DNA from: Miltoncostaeales bacterium
GTDB taxonomy: Bacteria; Actinomycetota; Thermoleophilia; Miltoncostaeales; Miltoncostaeaceae
Length of the DNA: 23,880 nucleotides
Direction of reading: 5' to 3'
Assembly (NCBI GenBank): GCA_030829765.1
Contig: JAUROO010000051.1
Span: 1-23,880 of the forward strand
Part shown: positions 1 through 7,347 of the stretch, in pieces
Layout: each line of letters begins with the position of its first letter
How positions within the stretch are numbered: the stretch's first letter is position 1
Notes under the pieces: generated by a model
What the model was told of the DNA's origin: nothing
The model's database searches: none
What the model saw: the letters and a program-made list of their open reading frames with translations, nothing else
Translations under genes and position numbers: made by a program

Positions 1-363
1 CTCGACGTGATGGACTGTGCGGAGCACGTGCGGGATCGCGCCCTCGGCACGGAGATCCAGCAGCGCACGCGCGGACAGCATGTCCTGTGCATGGTGGATG
101 TCCACGGGGGCCGCGCGCCGCAGGGCTGCGGCGAGGACGGAGGCCCCACGGGCGACCCGCTGCGCGACCCCCTCGCCGCCCTCCTGCAGCAGCGGTACCT
201 GATACAGCGCCACGCCGGGCCCGACGGCAAGGCCCGACCCCCCGATGGTGAGGGCCCACAACTCCACCCGGTGACCGCGCGCGGCGAGCTCCTCGGCGAG
301 CCGGCGCGCGTGCACCGCGCCACCCCGGGGCATGGCCGAGTACGTCGCGATCCGCACCCGCAT
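1..363 (-). CDS. MSMEG_0565-family glycosyltransferase, N-terminal part (runs off left edge)
   Basis: The 121 visible residues are the N-terminal Rossmann half of a GT-B family 4 glycosyltransferase, which would transfer a sugar from an activated donor to an unknown acceptor. The start MRVRIATYS, the glycine-rich loop PRGGAVHA (residues 13-20), HHAQD near 91-95 and RTVHHVE at the cut end match the MSMEG_0565 subfamily as I remember it. The C-terminal donor-binding half lies outside the window. The ATG is 9 nt beyond the stop of the FdrA-like gene on the same strand, so the two are probably co-transcribed. In known genomes this subfamily sits with nitrilase-type (Nit1) clusters; nothing here confirms such a cluster. 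No clear ribosome binding site is visible. Confidence 0.85.
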   Translation of the reverse strand, partial: MRVRIATYSAMPRGGAVHARRLAEELAARGHRVELWALTIGGSGLAVGPGVALYQVPLLQEGGEGVAQRVARGASVLAAALRRAAPVDIHHAQDMLSARALLDLRAEGAIPHVLRTVHHVE

Positions 364-372
364 CGGGGTCCC

Positions 373-1620
373 TCAGCGACCGGGTCGCACGAGCGCTGCG
401 GCGAGCCGTGCCGCCTGGGCGCTGGTGGGGGCCACGCGCGCGCCGGACGCGACCAGGGCCTCCTCCTGGCGCGAGAGCACCTGCGGGTCGGCCTCGGTGC
501 CGCATACGTGCGCCACCACCTGGAGCGAGGGGCGCGCCTGCAGGGCACGGGCGAGCGCCGGGGCAAGGGCCCCGGCCGGATCCGGATGGGCCCCGCGCCC
601 GAGGATGACGTCCAGCAGCACCACCGCCACCGTCTGGTCCGACACGGTGTCGACGATCAGCTCGGCGCGGCGCGATGGGTCGAGCACCGGGTGCGGGGTG
701 CCGTGCACGGACGACTCGGCCTGCAGGTCGAGGCACGCATGGCCACGCACGACATCGCGCGGATCCAGGTACTCCGCCGCGCCGGCGGGGGTGTTGGACA
801 CCACGCGCCCGAGTTGCGTGGACAGGATTGCCGCGGCCTCGGCGCACAGCGCCGATCCGGCGAAGACCCCCCGCACATGACCCGCGCTGACCCATCCGGT
901 GGGCTCCGCGGCCGGGATGACCGGCCGCGCGCCGGCGCGGCGCGCGGCGGCCACCACCGCGTGATCGATGGCGGCGTGCACGTCGATCCCATCAGGGGCG
1001 GGCATCTCGCCCGCGCCGATGAGGCACGCCGACCCGGGCATGCCGGTCGCCGCCATCGCGGTGAGCACGGCCTCGGCCGACCGGGCCGAGAATCCCTCCG
1101 CCACCAGCACGACGGCATCGGTGTCCATGTGCCCGGCGAGCCGGCCGAGCGCCTCGATGGTCGACGTGCCCGCGACCTCGTCCGAGAGGTCACGCGGCCC
1201 CGTGACGAGGCACCGGCTCACGCCCACGCCGAAGCGGTCGAGCAGCACCGATGCCTCCTGGGCACCGGAACCCGACGTGGCCAGCACGGCCACGCGGCCC
1301 GGCGTGACCGCATTGGCGATGCCGATCCCGATGCCGTCGATGATGGCGGTGTCGCTGCCCGGACCAAGGGCCAGGAGACCGGATCGCCCGGCGCGCTGCT
1401 TCAGGGCCACCTCATCGGCCAGCGGCACATCGGCGGTGAGCAGCATGATGTCACTGCCCGCGGAGAGCGCACGATGTCCCTCGAGCGCCGCAAAGGGACC
1501 CGGCACGCCGATGACGGCCAGCCCATCCACCGGCGCCTCCACCGGGACGGCGTCGCCGGGTGCATCCGCCTGCGGGTGGAGCTCGACCACCACATCGTCC
1601 TCGTGCCGTGCGTCGTCCAC
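373..1620 (-). CDS. fdrA: FdrA-like protein (succinyl-CoA synthetase alpha-like), shortened at both ends
   Basis: This 415-residue protein aligns by eye with E. coli FdrA. FdrA belongs to the CoA-ligase alpha superfamily and is linked to oxamate carbamoyltransferase activity in allantoin breakdown. Landmarks are LADEVALKQRA (67-77), the GPGSDTAIIDG nucleotide-fold loop (86-96), TSGSGAQE (115-122), TGPRDLSDE (140-148), HPVLDP (310-315) and LLDVILGRGAHPDP (335-348). E. coli FdrA has about 555 residues; this one lacks roughly the first 100 and the last 35, so it may be a reduced subfamily. The GTG at 1620 is chosen because TAGCGT lies 7 nt upstream, the leaderless pattern seen across the window; GTG at 1629 overlaps that hexamer. 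It follows the HTH gene and precedes the glycosyltransferase. Its usual partner, a DUF1116 protein, is at 10359. The substrate is not known. Confidence 0.85.
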   Translation of the reverse strand: MDDARHEDDVVVELHPQADAPGDAVPVEAPVDGLAVIGVPGPFAALEGHRALSAGSDIMLLTADVPLADEVALKQRAGRSGLLALGPGSDTAIIDGIGIGIANAVTPGRVAVLATSGSGAQEASVLLDRFGVGVSRCLVTGPRDLSDEVAGTSTIEALGRLAGHMDTDAVVLVAEGFSARSAEAVLTAMAATGMPGSACLIGAGEMPAPDGIDVHAAIDHAVVAAARRAGARPVIPAAEPTGWVSAGHVRGVFAGSALCAEAAAILSTQLGRVVSNTPAGAAEYLDPRDVVRGHACLDLQAESSVHGTPHPVLDPSRRAELIVDTVSDQTVAVVLLDVILGRGAHPDPAGALAPALARALQARPSLQVVAHVCGTEADPQVLSRQEEALVASGARVAPTSAQAARLAAALVRPGR

Positions 1621-1627
1621 GCCCGGC

Positions 1628-1633
1628 ACGCTA
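1628..1633 (-). promoter_or_regulatory. -10 hexamer TAGCGT for a leaderless fdrA-like transcript
   Basis: TAGCGT on the minus strand is followed by 7 nt and then GTG (1620). No Shine-Dalgarno is present. The arrangement matches several other genes in the window and decides the start codon. Confidence 0.45.
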
Positions 1634-1656
1634 CCGGGGGCGGCGGGCGGCGCGGC

Positions 1657-2043
1657 CTATGCGGTCTCGGCCAGCGCCTCCGGTGCCGCGCCGTGCGCCA
1701 GGCGGGAGCGCAACTGGCGGGCCTCCTCGCGGGCGCGGCGCAGCGCGGCCTCTGTGGACGAGAGCGCGACGCGCAGCTCGGCCAGGTCGGCATCGGCCTC
1801 GGCCACGCGACGTGCCAGCACGGCCAGCGGGCGGTCCGCCGCGCCGGGGCCCGTGGGGGCCGCCACGTCCGCCCCCGGTGCGATCAGGCCGACGCGCACC
1901 AGTTCATCCACCGCGACCACGCGCACCGCGCCGCGGCGCGCCACGTGCAGGGTGCCGCGTTCGGCCCGTCGCTCCAGGGCCTTCTTCGTGGTGCCGCACA
2001 CCTCCGCGGCCTCGGAGAGCGTGAGCATGCGGGACGTCGTCAT
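1657..2043 (-). CDS. HTH (MerR/excisionase-like) protein with C-terminal coiled coil
   Basis: This 128-residue protein is probably DNA-binding. Residues 5-50 form a winged-helix/excisionase-type domain: TLSEAAEVCG, then KKALERRAERGTL, a basic wing with RRGAVRVV, then VDELVRVGLI. An Ala/Pro/Gly linker follows. Residues about 72-115 are a charged heptad stretch rich in Ala, Glu and Arg, likely a dimerising coiled coil. ATG 2043 (MTTSRM) is preferred because the HTH begins right after it. Longer in-frame starts reach 2112 but would run into the promoter region. A GGAG lies about 15 nt upstream, so the ribosome site is weak. It is divergent from arsR and shares its AT-rich control region. Its target is unknown; it could regulate the fdrA-like/glycosyltransferase genes downstream. 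Confidence 0.7.
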   Translation of the reverse strand: MTTSRMLTLSEAAEVCGTTKKALERRAERGTLHVARRGAVRVVAVDELVRVGLIAPGADVAAPTGPGAADRPLAVLARRVAEADADLAELRVALSSTEAALRRAREEARQLRSRLAHGAAPEALAETA

Positions 2044-2095
2044 GACCTGCCGTTTCTCCGCCCCATGCCGCATTCCCTGCCGGCCGGCCATGAGC

Positions 2096-2134
2096 ACAAT
2101 ACAACTTGACAACTACTTGGTTGATAAGTACGTT
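2096..2134. promoter_or_regulatory. Divergent promoters and candidate ArsR operator
   Basis: This is a conspicuous AT-rich island. On the plus strand TTGACA (2106-2111), a 17-nt spacer and TACGTT (2129-2134) form the arsR promoter. Between these elements is an inverted repeat, TACTT (2114-2118) and AAGTA (2126-2130), whose second arm overlaps the -10; binding there would block polymerase. On the minus strand TATTGT (2101-2096) could be the -10 of the HTH gene. Autorepression by the ArsR protein is inferred from family behaviour. Confidence 0.6.
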
Positions 2135-2165
2135 CTCCGGCGTCCACCGATCAAGGAGTGCGTAC

Positions 2166-2510
2166 GTGGCAATCCCGCATCCCATCCCCGACCCGCTGGC
2201 GCAGATGATCGCCGAGCGGTTCAAGGTGCTCGGGGAGCCCATGCGCATCCGGATCCTCGACCACCTGCGCGACGGGCCGCAGGCCGTCGGCGTCCTCGCC
2301 GATGAACTGGGCACCTCGCAGCAGAACGTCTCGAAGCACCTGGGACTGCTCCACGGAGCGGGCCTGGTGCACCGGGAGCGCCGTGGAAACGCGGTGCTGT
2401 ACGAGATCGCGGACCAGGGCGTGTTCGACATGTGCGAGCACGTCTGCGGTGGCCTCCAGCGCCACCTCGCCGAACTGCAATCCCTCGTCACCGGGGAGGT
2501 CACCCGTTGA
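2166..2510 (+). CDS. ArsR/SmtB-family transcriptional repressor
   Basis: This 114-residue winged-helix repressor would bind the operator just upstream and release it when it meets a metal, metalloid or thiol-reactive ligand. Visible parts are FKVLGEPMRIRILDHL (19-34), the recognition-helix region GTSQQNVSKHLGLL (49-62) and the beta-wing VHRERRGNAVLYEI (68-81). The classical ELCVC metal site is absent. Two cysteines and a histidine lie instead in the C-terminal dimerisation helix (C90, H92, C94), a plausible sensing site. Start GTG 2166 is fixed by AAGGAG at 2153-2158 with a 7-nt gap; an in-frame TTG lies further upstream inside the -35 region. The stop overlaps the TTG start of the DUF2892 gene, so this is the first gene of an efflux operon. 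Confidence 0.92.
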   Translation: MAIPHPIPDPLAQMIAERFKVLGEPMRIRILDHLRDGPQAVGVLADELGTSQQNVSKHLGLLHGAGLVHRERRGNAVLYEIADQGVFDMCEHVCGGLQRHLAELQSLVTGEVTR

Positions 2511-2725
2511 GTTCCGAAAACCGCTGGCCGCTGGAGCGCGTGCTGTTCGTGATGGCCGGAACGGTCACCATCGTCAGCGCCATCCTCGCGGCCCTCGTGT
2601 CGCCGTGGTTCCTGGTCCTCACCGCCTTCGTCGGCGCGTCGCAGCTGTTGTACGCCACGGTGGGTGACTGCCCGTCGTCGTTCGTGATCCGCCGCGTCTT
2701 CAACCTCCAGGGGTGCGCGCGATGA
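2507..2725 (+). CDS. DUF2892-type small inner-membrane protein
   Basis: This 72-residue membrane protein has a helical hairpin: two hydrophobic segments (about 12-31 and 34-52), then DCPSSFVIRR and a C-terminal QGCAR. Cysteines at 55 and 70 flank the tail. The length and the W/C/P-rich second helix end fit the DUF2892 family, which often occurs with sulfur-transfer or ArsR-controlled genes; its molecular role is unknown. The start is TTG 2507, supported by GGGGAGG at 2493-2499 with a 7-nt gap and by its overlap with the arsR stop (TTGA). The stop overlaps the ATG of the MMPL gene (ATGA). Both overlaps imply translational coupling, so it may be an accessory part of the pump. Confidence 0.8.
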   Translation: MSSENRWPLERVLFVMAGTVTIVSAILAALVSPWFLVLTAFVGASQLLYATVGDCPSSFVIRRVFNLQGCAR

Positions 2726-4842
2726 GCGATGACCCCATGCCGGAGGTCGGGCCGATCGGGCGCCTCGGGCGGTGGTCGGCCACGCATGTGAAGTGGGTCG
2801 TGGCCGCATGGGTGGTGATCGCGCTGGGGCTCGGCTTCCTGGCCCCGCGCGTCGAGACATCGCTCTCCGGTGCAGGATGGGAGGACACCGGCTCGCAGTC
2901 GGTCGCCGCCCGCCAGCTCATCCAGAACAACTTCGCCGGAAACTCCGCGAATGCCCTGATGGTGGTGGTTCACTCGCCGGACCAGCAGGTGTCGTCGCCC
3001 GCCTTCCAGTCGGCCATCGCCGATGCCACCCGCACCCTCGAGGCCGACGGCGCGGTGACCGGCGTGGCTCCGCCGATGCCGGGCCAGACGATCTCGCGCG
3101 ACGGCCACACGGCCATCCTCATGGCCGGCGCGGCCGACAACGCGACGGAGATGGTGCGCGCGGCCGACCGCCTGAAGGCGCCCCTCCAGGCCGATGGCTC
3201 GGAGGAGGTGTCCGTCTACCTCACCGGCGCATCCGGCATGTGGTCGGACTTCAACGAGGCCAACCGCTCGGCGATGTTGAAGAGCGAGCTGCTCTCGTGG
3301 CCCGTCACGCTGGCCATCCTGGTGCTGGCATTCGGGGCGCTCGTGGCCGCGGGGCTCCCGCTGCTGCTCACGATCCTCGGCCTGGTGGCCACGGCCGGAG
3401 CGCTCTACCTGACCACCCTTGCGTTCGACGTGTCGATCTGGGCGATGAACTTCGCCCTCATGTTCGCTCTCGCGCTGGGCATCGACTACGCGCTGTTCAT
3501 CGTCGTCCGCTTCCGCGGGTCGCTGTTCGGATCGGGCCGCAAGCCCGTGGACGCCGTCGCAGAAACCATGGACACCGCGGGCAAGGCGGTGCTGTTCTCC
3601 GGATTGACGGTGCTCATCTCGCTGTCGGCCGTCATGATCGTCCCGAGCCCCGCATTCCGCTCGATGGCGCTGGGCATCATGATCTCGGTCGTCTTCATCC
3701 TGCTCGCCACCCTCACCCTGCTGCCGGCGGTGCTGGCCAAGCTCGGACCGCGGGTGGACAAGGGGACGCTCAAGTGGGCGCACTCGGGCGACCACCGGTC
3801 CAAGCGCTTCGAGCGATGGGGCCGGAAGCTCTGGAGCAGGCCGGTCCTATTCGGGCTGCCGGCTCTCATCGTGCTGCTGGTGCTGGCGATCCCCGTGTTC
3901 GGGCTGAAGACGGGCATGCCATCCATCGCGGTGGTGCCCGCCGATGACGGCTCACGCCAGGGCTATGAACTGGTGAGCGAGGCCTTCGGCGAGGGTGCCC
4001 CCGGCACCCTGCAGATCGTAGGCCCGGCGGGCGAGATGGCATCCGCACAGCGGATCGCCGCCTCCGATGCCGGCATCGCCGCCGCCATGCCGCCCATGCA
4101 GGGCGGCGACGGGCTCGCGATGGTGCAGGCCATCCCGACCACCGGACCGTCCACCACCGAGACAGCCGAGACGATCGAGCGGCTCCGGGCGCAGTTGCCC
4201 GCGGGCGTGCTGATCGGAGGGGCCGCGGCCGAGCAGGCCGATCTGTCGGCCGCCCTCAGCACGTACACGCCGATCGTCATCGGCATCGTCCTGGTGCTGG
4301 GCTTCCTGCTGCTGCTGGTGGCATTCCAGGCGCCCGTCGTCGCGGCCATCGGCGTGGTGACGAACCTCCTCGCGGTGGGCGCGGCCTTCGGCGTCGCGCG
4401 CCTCATCTTCCAGGACGGATGGGGGGCCGACCTGCTCGGCTTCGAACCACAGGGCTTCCTGGATGCCTGGGGGCCCGTGTTCTTCTTCGCCATGATCTTC
4501 GCGATCTCGATGGACTACACGGTGTTCCTGCTGTCCTCGGCACGCGAGCACTGGGACCGCTCGCACGACCCGCGGGACGCGATGGTGGCGGGCATGGCCC
4601 ACTCGGGTCGGGTGATCCTTGCCGCGGCGGCGGTGATGGTGGCGGTGTTCTTCACCTTCGCCCTCTCCGGCCCGCTGCCGCCGAAGGAGATGGGGATCAT
4701 CCTCGGGGTGGCCGTCCTCCTCGACGCCTTCCTCGTGAGGCTGCTCCTCGTGCCGGTCGCATTGCGGCTGGTGGGCAAGTGGGCGTGGTGGCAGCCGAAG
4801 TGGCTCGACCGGATCCTCCCGGATGTGCGCTTCGGCCACTGA
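2722..4842 (+). CDS. MMPL-family RND transporter
   Basis: This is a 706-residue proton-driven exporter of the MmpL/RND superfamily, located in the cytoplasmic membrane. TM1 is near residues 20-42. An extracytoplasmic domain spans about 43-190, TM2-6 about 190-340, a second TM1-like helix about 378-396, a second periplasmic loop about 400-510 and the last five helices about 515-690. Both proton-relay Asp-Tyr pairs typical of MmpL pumps are present: D255-Y256 (GIDYALF) and D598-Y599 (SMDYTVF). The length is normal for non-mycobacterial MMPL proteins. ATG 2722 is chosen because AGGGG lies about 8 nt upstream and it overlaps the previous stop; GTG 2713 is possible. The ArsR context suggests inducible export of a toxic or reactive compound. 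The substrate (lipid, drug or other) cannot be told. Confidence 0.93.
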   Translation: MSDDPMPEVGPIGRLGRWSATHVKWVVAAWVVIALGLGFLAPRVETSLSGAGWEDTGSQSVAARQLIQNNFAGNSANALMVVVHSPDQQVSSPAFQSAIADATRTLEADGAVTGVAPPMPGQTISRDGHTAILMAGAADNATEMVRAADRLKAPLQADGSEEVSVYLTGASGMWSDFNEANRSAMLKSELLSWPVTLAILVLAFGALVAAGLPLLLTILGLVATAGALYLTTLAFDVSIWAMNFALMFALALGIDYALFIVVRFRGSLFGSGRKPVDAVAETMDTAGKAVLFSGLTVLISLSAVMIVPSPAFRSMALGIMISVVFILLATLTLLPAVLAKLGPRVDKGTLKWAHSGDHRSKRFERWGRKLWSRPVLFGLPALIVLLVLAIPVFGLKTGMPSIAVVPADDGSRQGYELVSEAFGEGAPGTLQIVGPAGEMASAQRIAASDAGIAAAMPPMQGGDGLAMVQAIPTTGPSTTETAETIERLRAQLPAGVLIGGAAAEQADLSAALSTYTPIVIGIVLVLGFLLLLVAFQAPVVAAIGVVTNLLAVGAAFGVARLIFQDGWGADLLGFEPQGFLDAWGPVFFFAMIFAISMDYTVFLLSSAREHWDRSHDPRDAMVAGMAHSGRVILAAAAVMVAVFFTFALSGPLPPKEMGIILGVAVLLDAFLVRLLLVPVALRLVGKWAWWQPKWLDRILPDVRFGH

Positions 4843-5467
4843 CGCCGACAGGTGGGATCGGCGGTACTCGGCTCCGGACCTCCTTTGGGGTGCGGAGCCG
4901 AACCGCCGCCTCGTCGACGAGGTCGGCGCGCTCCCCCCGGGGCGCGCGCTCGACCTCGGTGGCGGCGAGGGACGCAACGCCGCGTGGCTCGCATCGCGTG
5001 GGTGGGACGTCACGATCGTCGACTTCTCCCGGGTGGGGCTGGACCGCGCCGGGGAGATGGCGCGACGGCAGGGCGCGGCGCTCACCGCAGTGCACGCGGA
5101 CCTGGCCGACTACGCGCCCCCGGAGGACGCCTTCGACCTCGTGCTCATCATGTACCTGCAGGTCCCGGAGCAGACGCTGGCCCGCGTGCTCCACCGCGCG
5201 TCGCGTGCATTGGCCCCGGGCGGGACGCTGCTCCTCATCGGCCACGACCGGGAGAACCTGGCGCATGGGTTCGGCGGCCCGCAGGACGCGGCGATCCTGC
5301 AGTCGCCCCGGCAGGTGATCGATGCCCTCGGCACGGGCCTGCAGGTCGAGTCCGCCGGCCGCATCGAACGCGTGGTGAGTACCGCCGATGGCCCACGGAC
5401 CGCGATCGACACCCTCGTGCGCGCCCGGCGCCCACCGGACGCGGAGCGCCGGGCACCCGGCGCCTAG
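4823..5467 (+). CDS. Class I SAM-dependent methyltransferase, TehB-like
   Basis: This 214-residue methyltransferase starts with DRWDRRYSAPDLLWG, typical of the TehB/thiopurine-methyltransferase-like group. Motif I is ALDLGGGEGRNAAWLA (about 42-57), an acidic end of strand 2 follows (VTIVDFS), and FDLVLIMYLQVPE (about 104-116) is the motif IV region. Members methylate small toxic molecules such as tellurite or thiols; the substrate here is unknown. ATG 4823 lies 20 nt inside the end of the MMPL gene, making this the fourth gene of the ArsR operon. That supports a detoxification role: modify, then export. The last 15 residues are Arg/Pro-rich and probably disordered. The stop TAG shares a CTAG with the convergent hydrolase gene. 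Confidence 0.88.
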   Translation: MCASATDADRWDRRYSAPDLLWGAEPNRRLVDEVGALPPGRALDLGGGEGRNAAWLASRGWDVTIVDFSRVGLDRAGEMARRQGAALTAVHADLADYAPPEDAFDLVLIMYLQVPEQTLARVLHRASRALAPGGTLLLIGHDRENLAHGFGGPQDAAILQSPRQVIDALGTGLQVESAGRIERVVSTADGPRTAIDTLVRARRPPDAERRAPGA

Positions 5468-7347
5468 GCCACGCGAAGGACCCAGTCGCGCAGCGCACCG
5501 ACGGTGGCGTCGTGGTCGCCGAAGTCGTGGCCCACGCCCTCGAGCATGTGCACCTCGACATCGGAATGGCCGTCCGCGCGGGCGCGGTCCGCGAGCCGGA
5601 TGGCGTCGTCCGGGGCGACGATCACATCGGCGGTGCCCTGCACCAGCAGGACGGGGGCGGGCACGCGGCCCACGTGCAGGTAGGCCTTCGCGGCCTCCGA
5701 GTCGGGCCCGCGGCTGTGCCACCAGGTCCGCGCCGTGTAGACGCCCGCCGCATGCGGCGCATCGTCGGGCAGGTACATGCGGTGGATGACGAGGCTCACG
5801 TCGTCGGCGGGCGCCACGTCGGCATAGGGACGGCAGAGCTCCACCAGTTCGTCGTACGACGGCGCGGCACCGCACCGGTCCATGCGGTCCCGGCTGGACT
5901 CGGGCAGGCTCCATGCGGTGCCGAGGCCGGCGGCGCCGACCAGCGGCAGCCCCAGGTCGTGCACCGCGCAGTAGAGCGCCGCCGTCGCCCCCAGCGAGTA
6001 CCCCGACAGGAGGACGTGGTCATAGCCCTCGCCGGCCAGCCAGGCCGTGGCGGCGCGCACGTCCTCGAGCACGTCCTCCAGCACCGCGGTGCCGAACAGC
6101 TGGGACACGTTGCCGATCCGCGTGTCCATCGTGAGGATTGGCACGCCCAGGCCGGCGATCGGCGTGCGGATGAAGCGGAGCGCGCCGACGCTGAGGTTCC
6201 CCTGGTTCCCGTGCAGGTGGATGATCGCCGTGCGGCGCCCGGTCGCCGCCGCCCGCGCCGCGGTGGGGTCTCCGTGCCGCTCCAGGATGGCGTCGTGCAG
6301 GCTGCCGTCTCCGCCCTCGATCGTGACCAGGCGGGCCGTGCCGGACTGCGCGCCGCGCGGCGGCACCATCACGTCGCGATCGATGGGAAGTGCATCGAGC
6401 CACGCCACCGCGCGGTCGGCGACCTCCGGGACCATGCCCCAGAACGTGTGGTCGGCACCCGGGACGTGCTCCAGGTGCACGTCGAGCCCGGCCGCGCGCG
6501 CCGCCTCGGCCAGGTTGTCGCCGTCGTCCCCCGGCAGCACCGGATCATCCCCCGCCTGGATGAAGGCCACGGGCACGCCGATGTCGCGGATCCGGTCGAC
6601 CGACACGGGGTTCCGCGACTCCGGGCCCCGGCACTGCCACCAGCAGCGGAGGGACCACGCCTCCGAATCGAAGGGCGCATCGGTGGGCCCGGCCCCGCGG
6701 TGCACGATCACCACGTCGTCGTCGTCGCCGCGATCCACGCCGGCGCGTAGTGCCATGCGCGCGACCTCGGTGTACGACGGGCGCGCGCGCAGGCGGGTCC
6801 AGCGCGCGCGCATCGACTCCGGCAGGCTCCAGGGGTGGGCGAGGGTGCACAGGCCCACCACCTCCGGCGGACGCCGGAGCGCCTGGTAATGCGTGACGAT
6901 GCTCGCGCCCAGGCTGTAGCCCATCAGCACGACCCGCTCGAACCCGATGTCCCGTGCGAGGTCCATCGCACCCGCGAGGTCGTGGGGCGTCTCGTCGAAC
7001 AGGCCGCCCCCGTACACCACGCCGAAGTTGGCCATGCGGGTGTTGATCGACAGCGCCGCATACCCATGGTGCGCGAGCTCGAAGGCCATCCGCCGCGGAA
7101 CCCCGCCCATGTAGTTGCCGAGCGAGCCATGCACCACGATCACCAGGGTGCCGGCCCGGCCGCCGCGGTCCTCGCGGGGGCGCATGAGGAGCCCGTCCCA
7201 GTGCTTGTGGTCCGCGGTGCGGATGACCACCAGCTCCGCATCGGCATCGACGTCGTCGTGGCCGAATTCCGTGTGCGGGCGCGCACCCGACCGGATCGTC
7301 ACCCGATCCGGCCGCACATCGTCCCCGGCGCCTCTCCCCGTGCTCAC
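5464..7347 (-). CDS. Tandem-duplicated alpha/beta hydrolase
   Basis: This 627-residue protein consists of two complete alpha/beta-hydrolase units. Unit 1 has oxyanion loop HGSLGN (73-78), nucleophile S145 in GYSLGA, acid D267 or D268 and H300. Unit 2 has HGNQGN (379-384), S451 in GYSLGA, D574 and H606. The His-to-Ser spacing is 72 residues in both and the nucleophiles are 306 apart. Each unit also carries AWSLPES or PWSLPES after the nucleophile and a WWxxRGP(E/D)S element before the acid, so this is an internal duplication. It looks like a soluble esterase, thioesterase or peptidase. No signal peptide is seen. GTG 7347 overlaps the TGA of the upstream MMPL gene (GTGA), with GGGGAG 9 nt upstream, so the two are translationally coupled. 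The substrate is unknown; an acyl ester handled by the transporter is a reasonable guess. Confidence 0.88.
   Translation of the reverse strand: MSTGRGAGDDVRPDRVTIRSGARPHTEFGHDDVDADAELVVIRTADHKHWDGLLMRPREDRGGRAGTLVIVVHGSLGNYMGGVPRRMAFELAHHGYAALSINTRMANFGVVYGGGLFDETPHDLAGAMDLARDIGFERVVLMGYSLGASIVTHYQALRRPPEVVGLCTLAHPWSLPESMRARWTRLRARPSYTEVARMALRAGVDRGDDDDVVIVHRGAGPTDAPFDSEAWSLRCWWQCRGPESRNPVSVDRIRDIGVPVAFIQAGDDPVLPGDDGDNLAEAARAAGLDVHLEHVPGADHTFWGMVPEVADRAVAWLDALPIDRDVMVPPRGAQSGTARLVTIEGGDGSLHDAILERHGDPTAARAAATGRRTAIIHLHGNQGNLSVGALRFIRTPIAGLGVPILTMDTRIGNVSQLFGTAVLEDVLEDVRAATAWLAGEGYDHVLLSGYSLGATAALYCAVHDLGLPLVGAAGLGTAWSLPESSRDRMDRCGAAPSYDELVELCRPYADVAPADDVSLVIHRMYLPDDAPHAAGVYTARTWWHSRGPDSEAAKAYLHVGRVPAPVLLVQGTADVIVAPDDAIRLADRARADGHSDVEVHMLEGVGHDFGDHDATVGALRDWVLRVA

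Noticed and set aside
7..2109. 700-codon open frame on the plus strand
   Set aside because: It is antisense to the glycosyltransferase, FdrA-like and HTH genes, is rich in Arg/His/Gly with no motif, and reflects high GC suppressing stop codons.
4852..6750. 632-codon open frame across the methyltransferase and hydrolase
   Set aside because: It is out of frame or antisense to two genes with clear catalytic motifs, and its composition is low in complexity.
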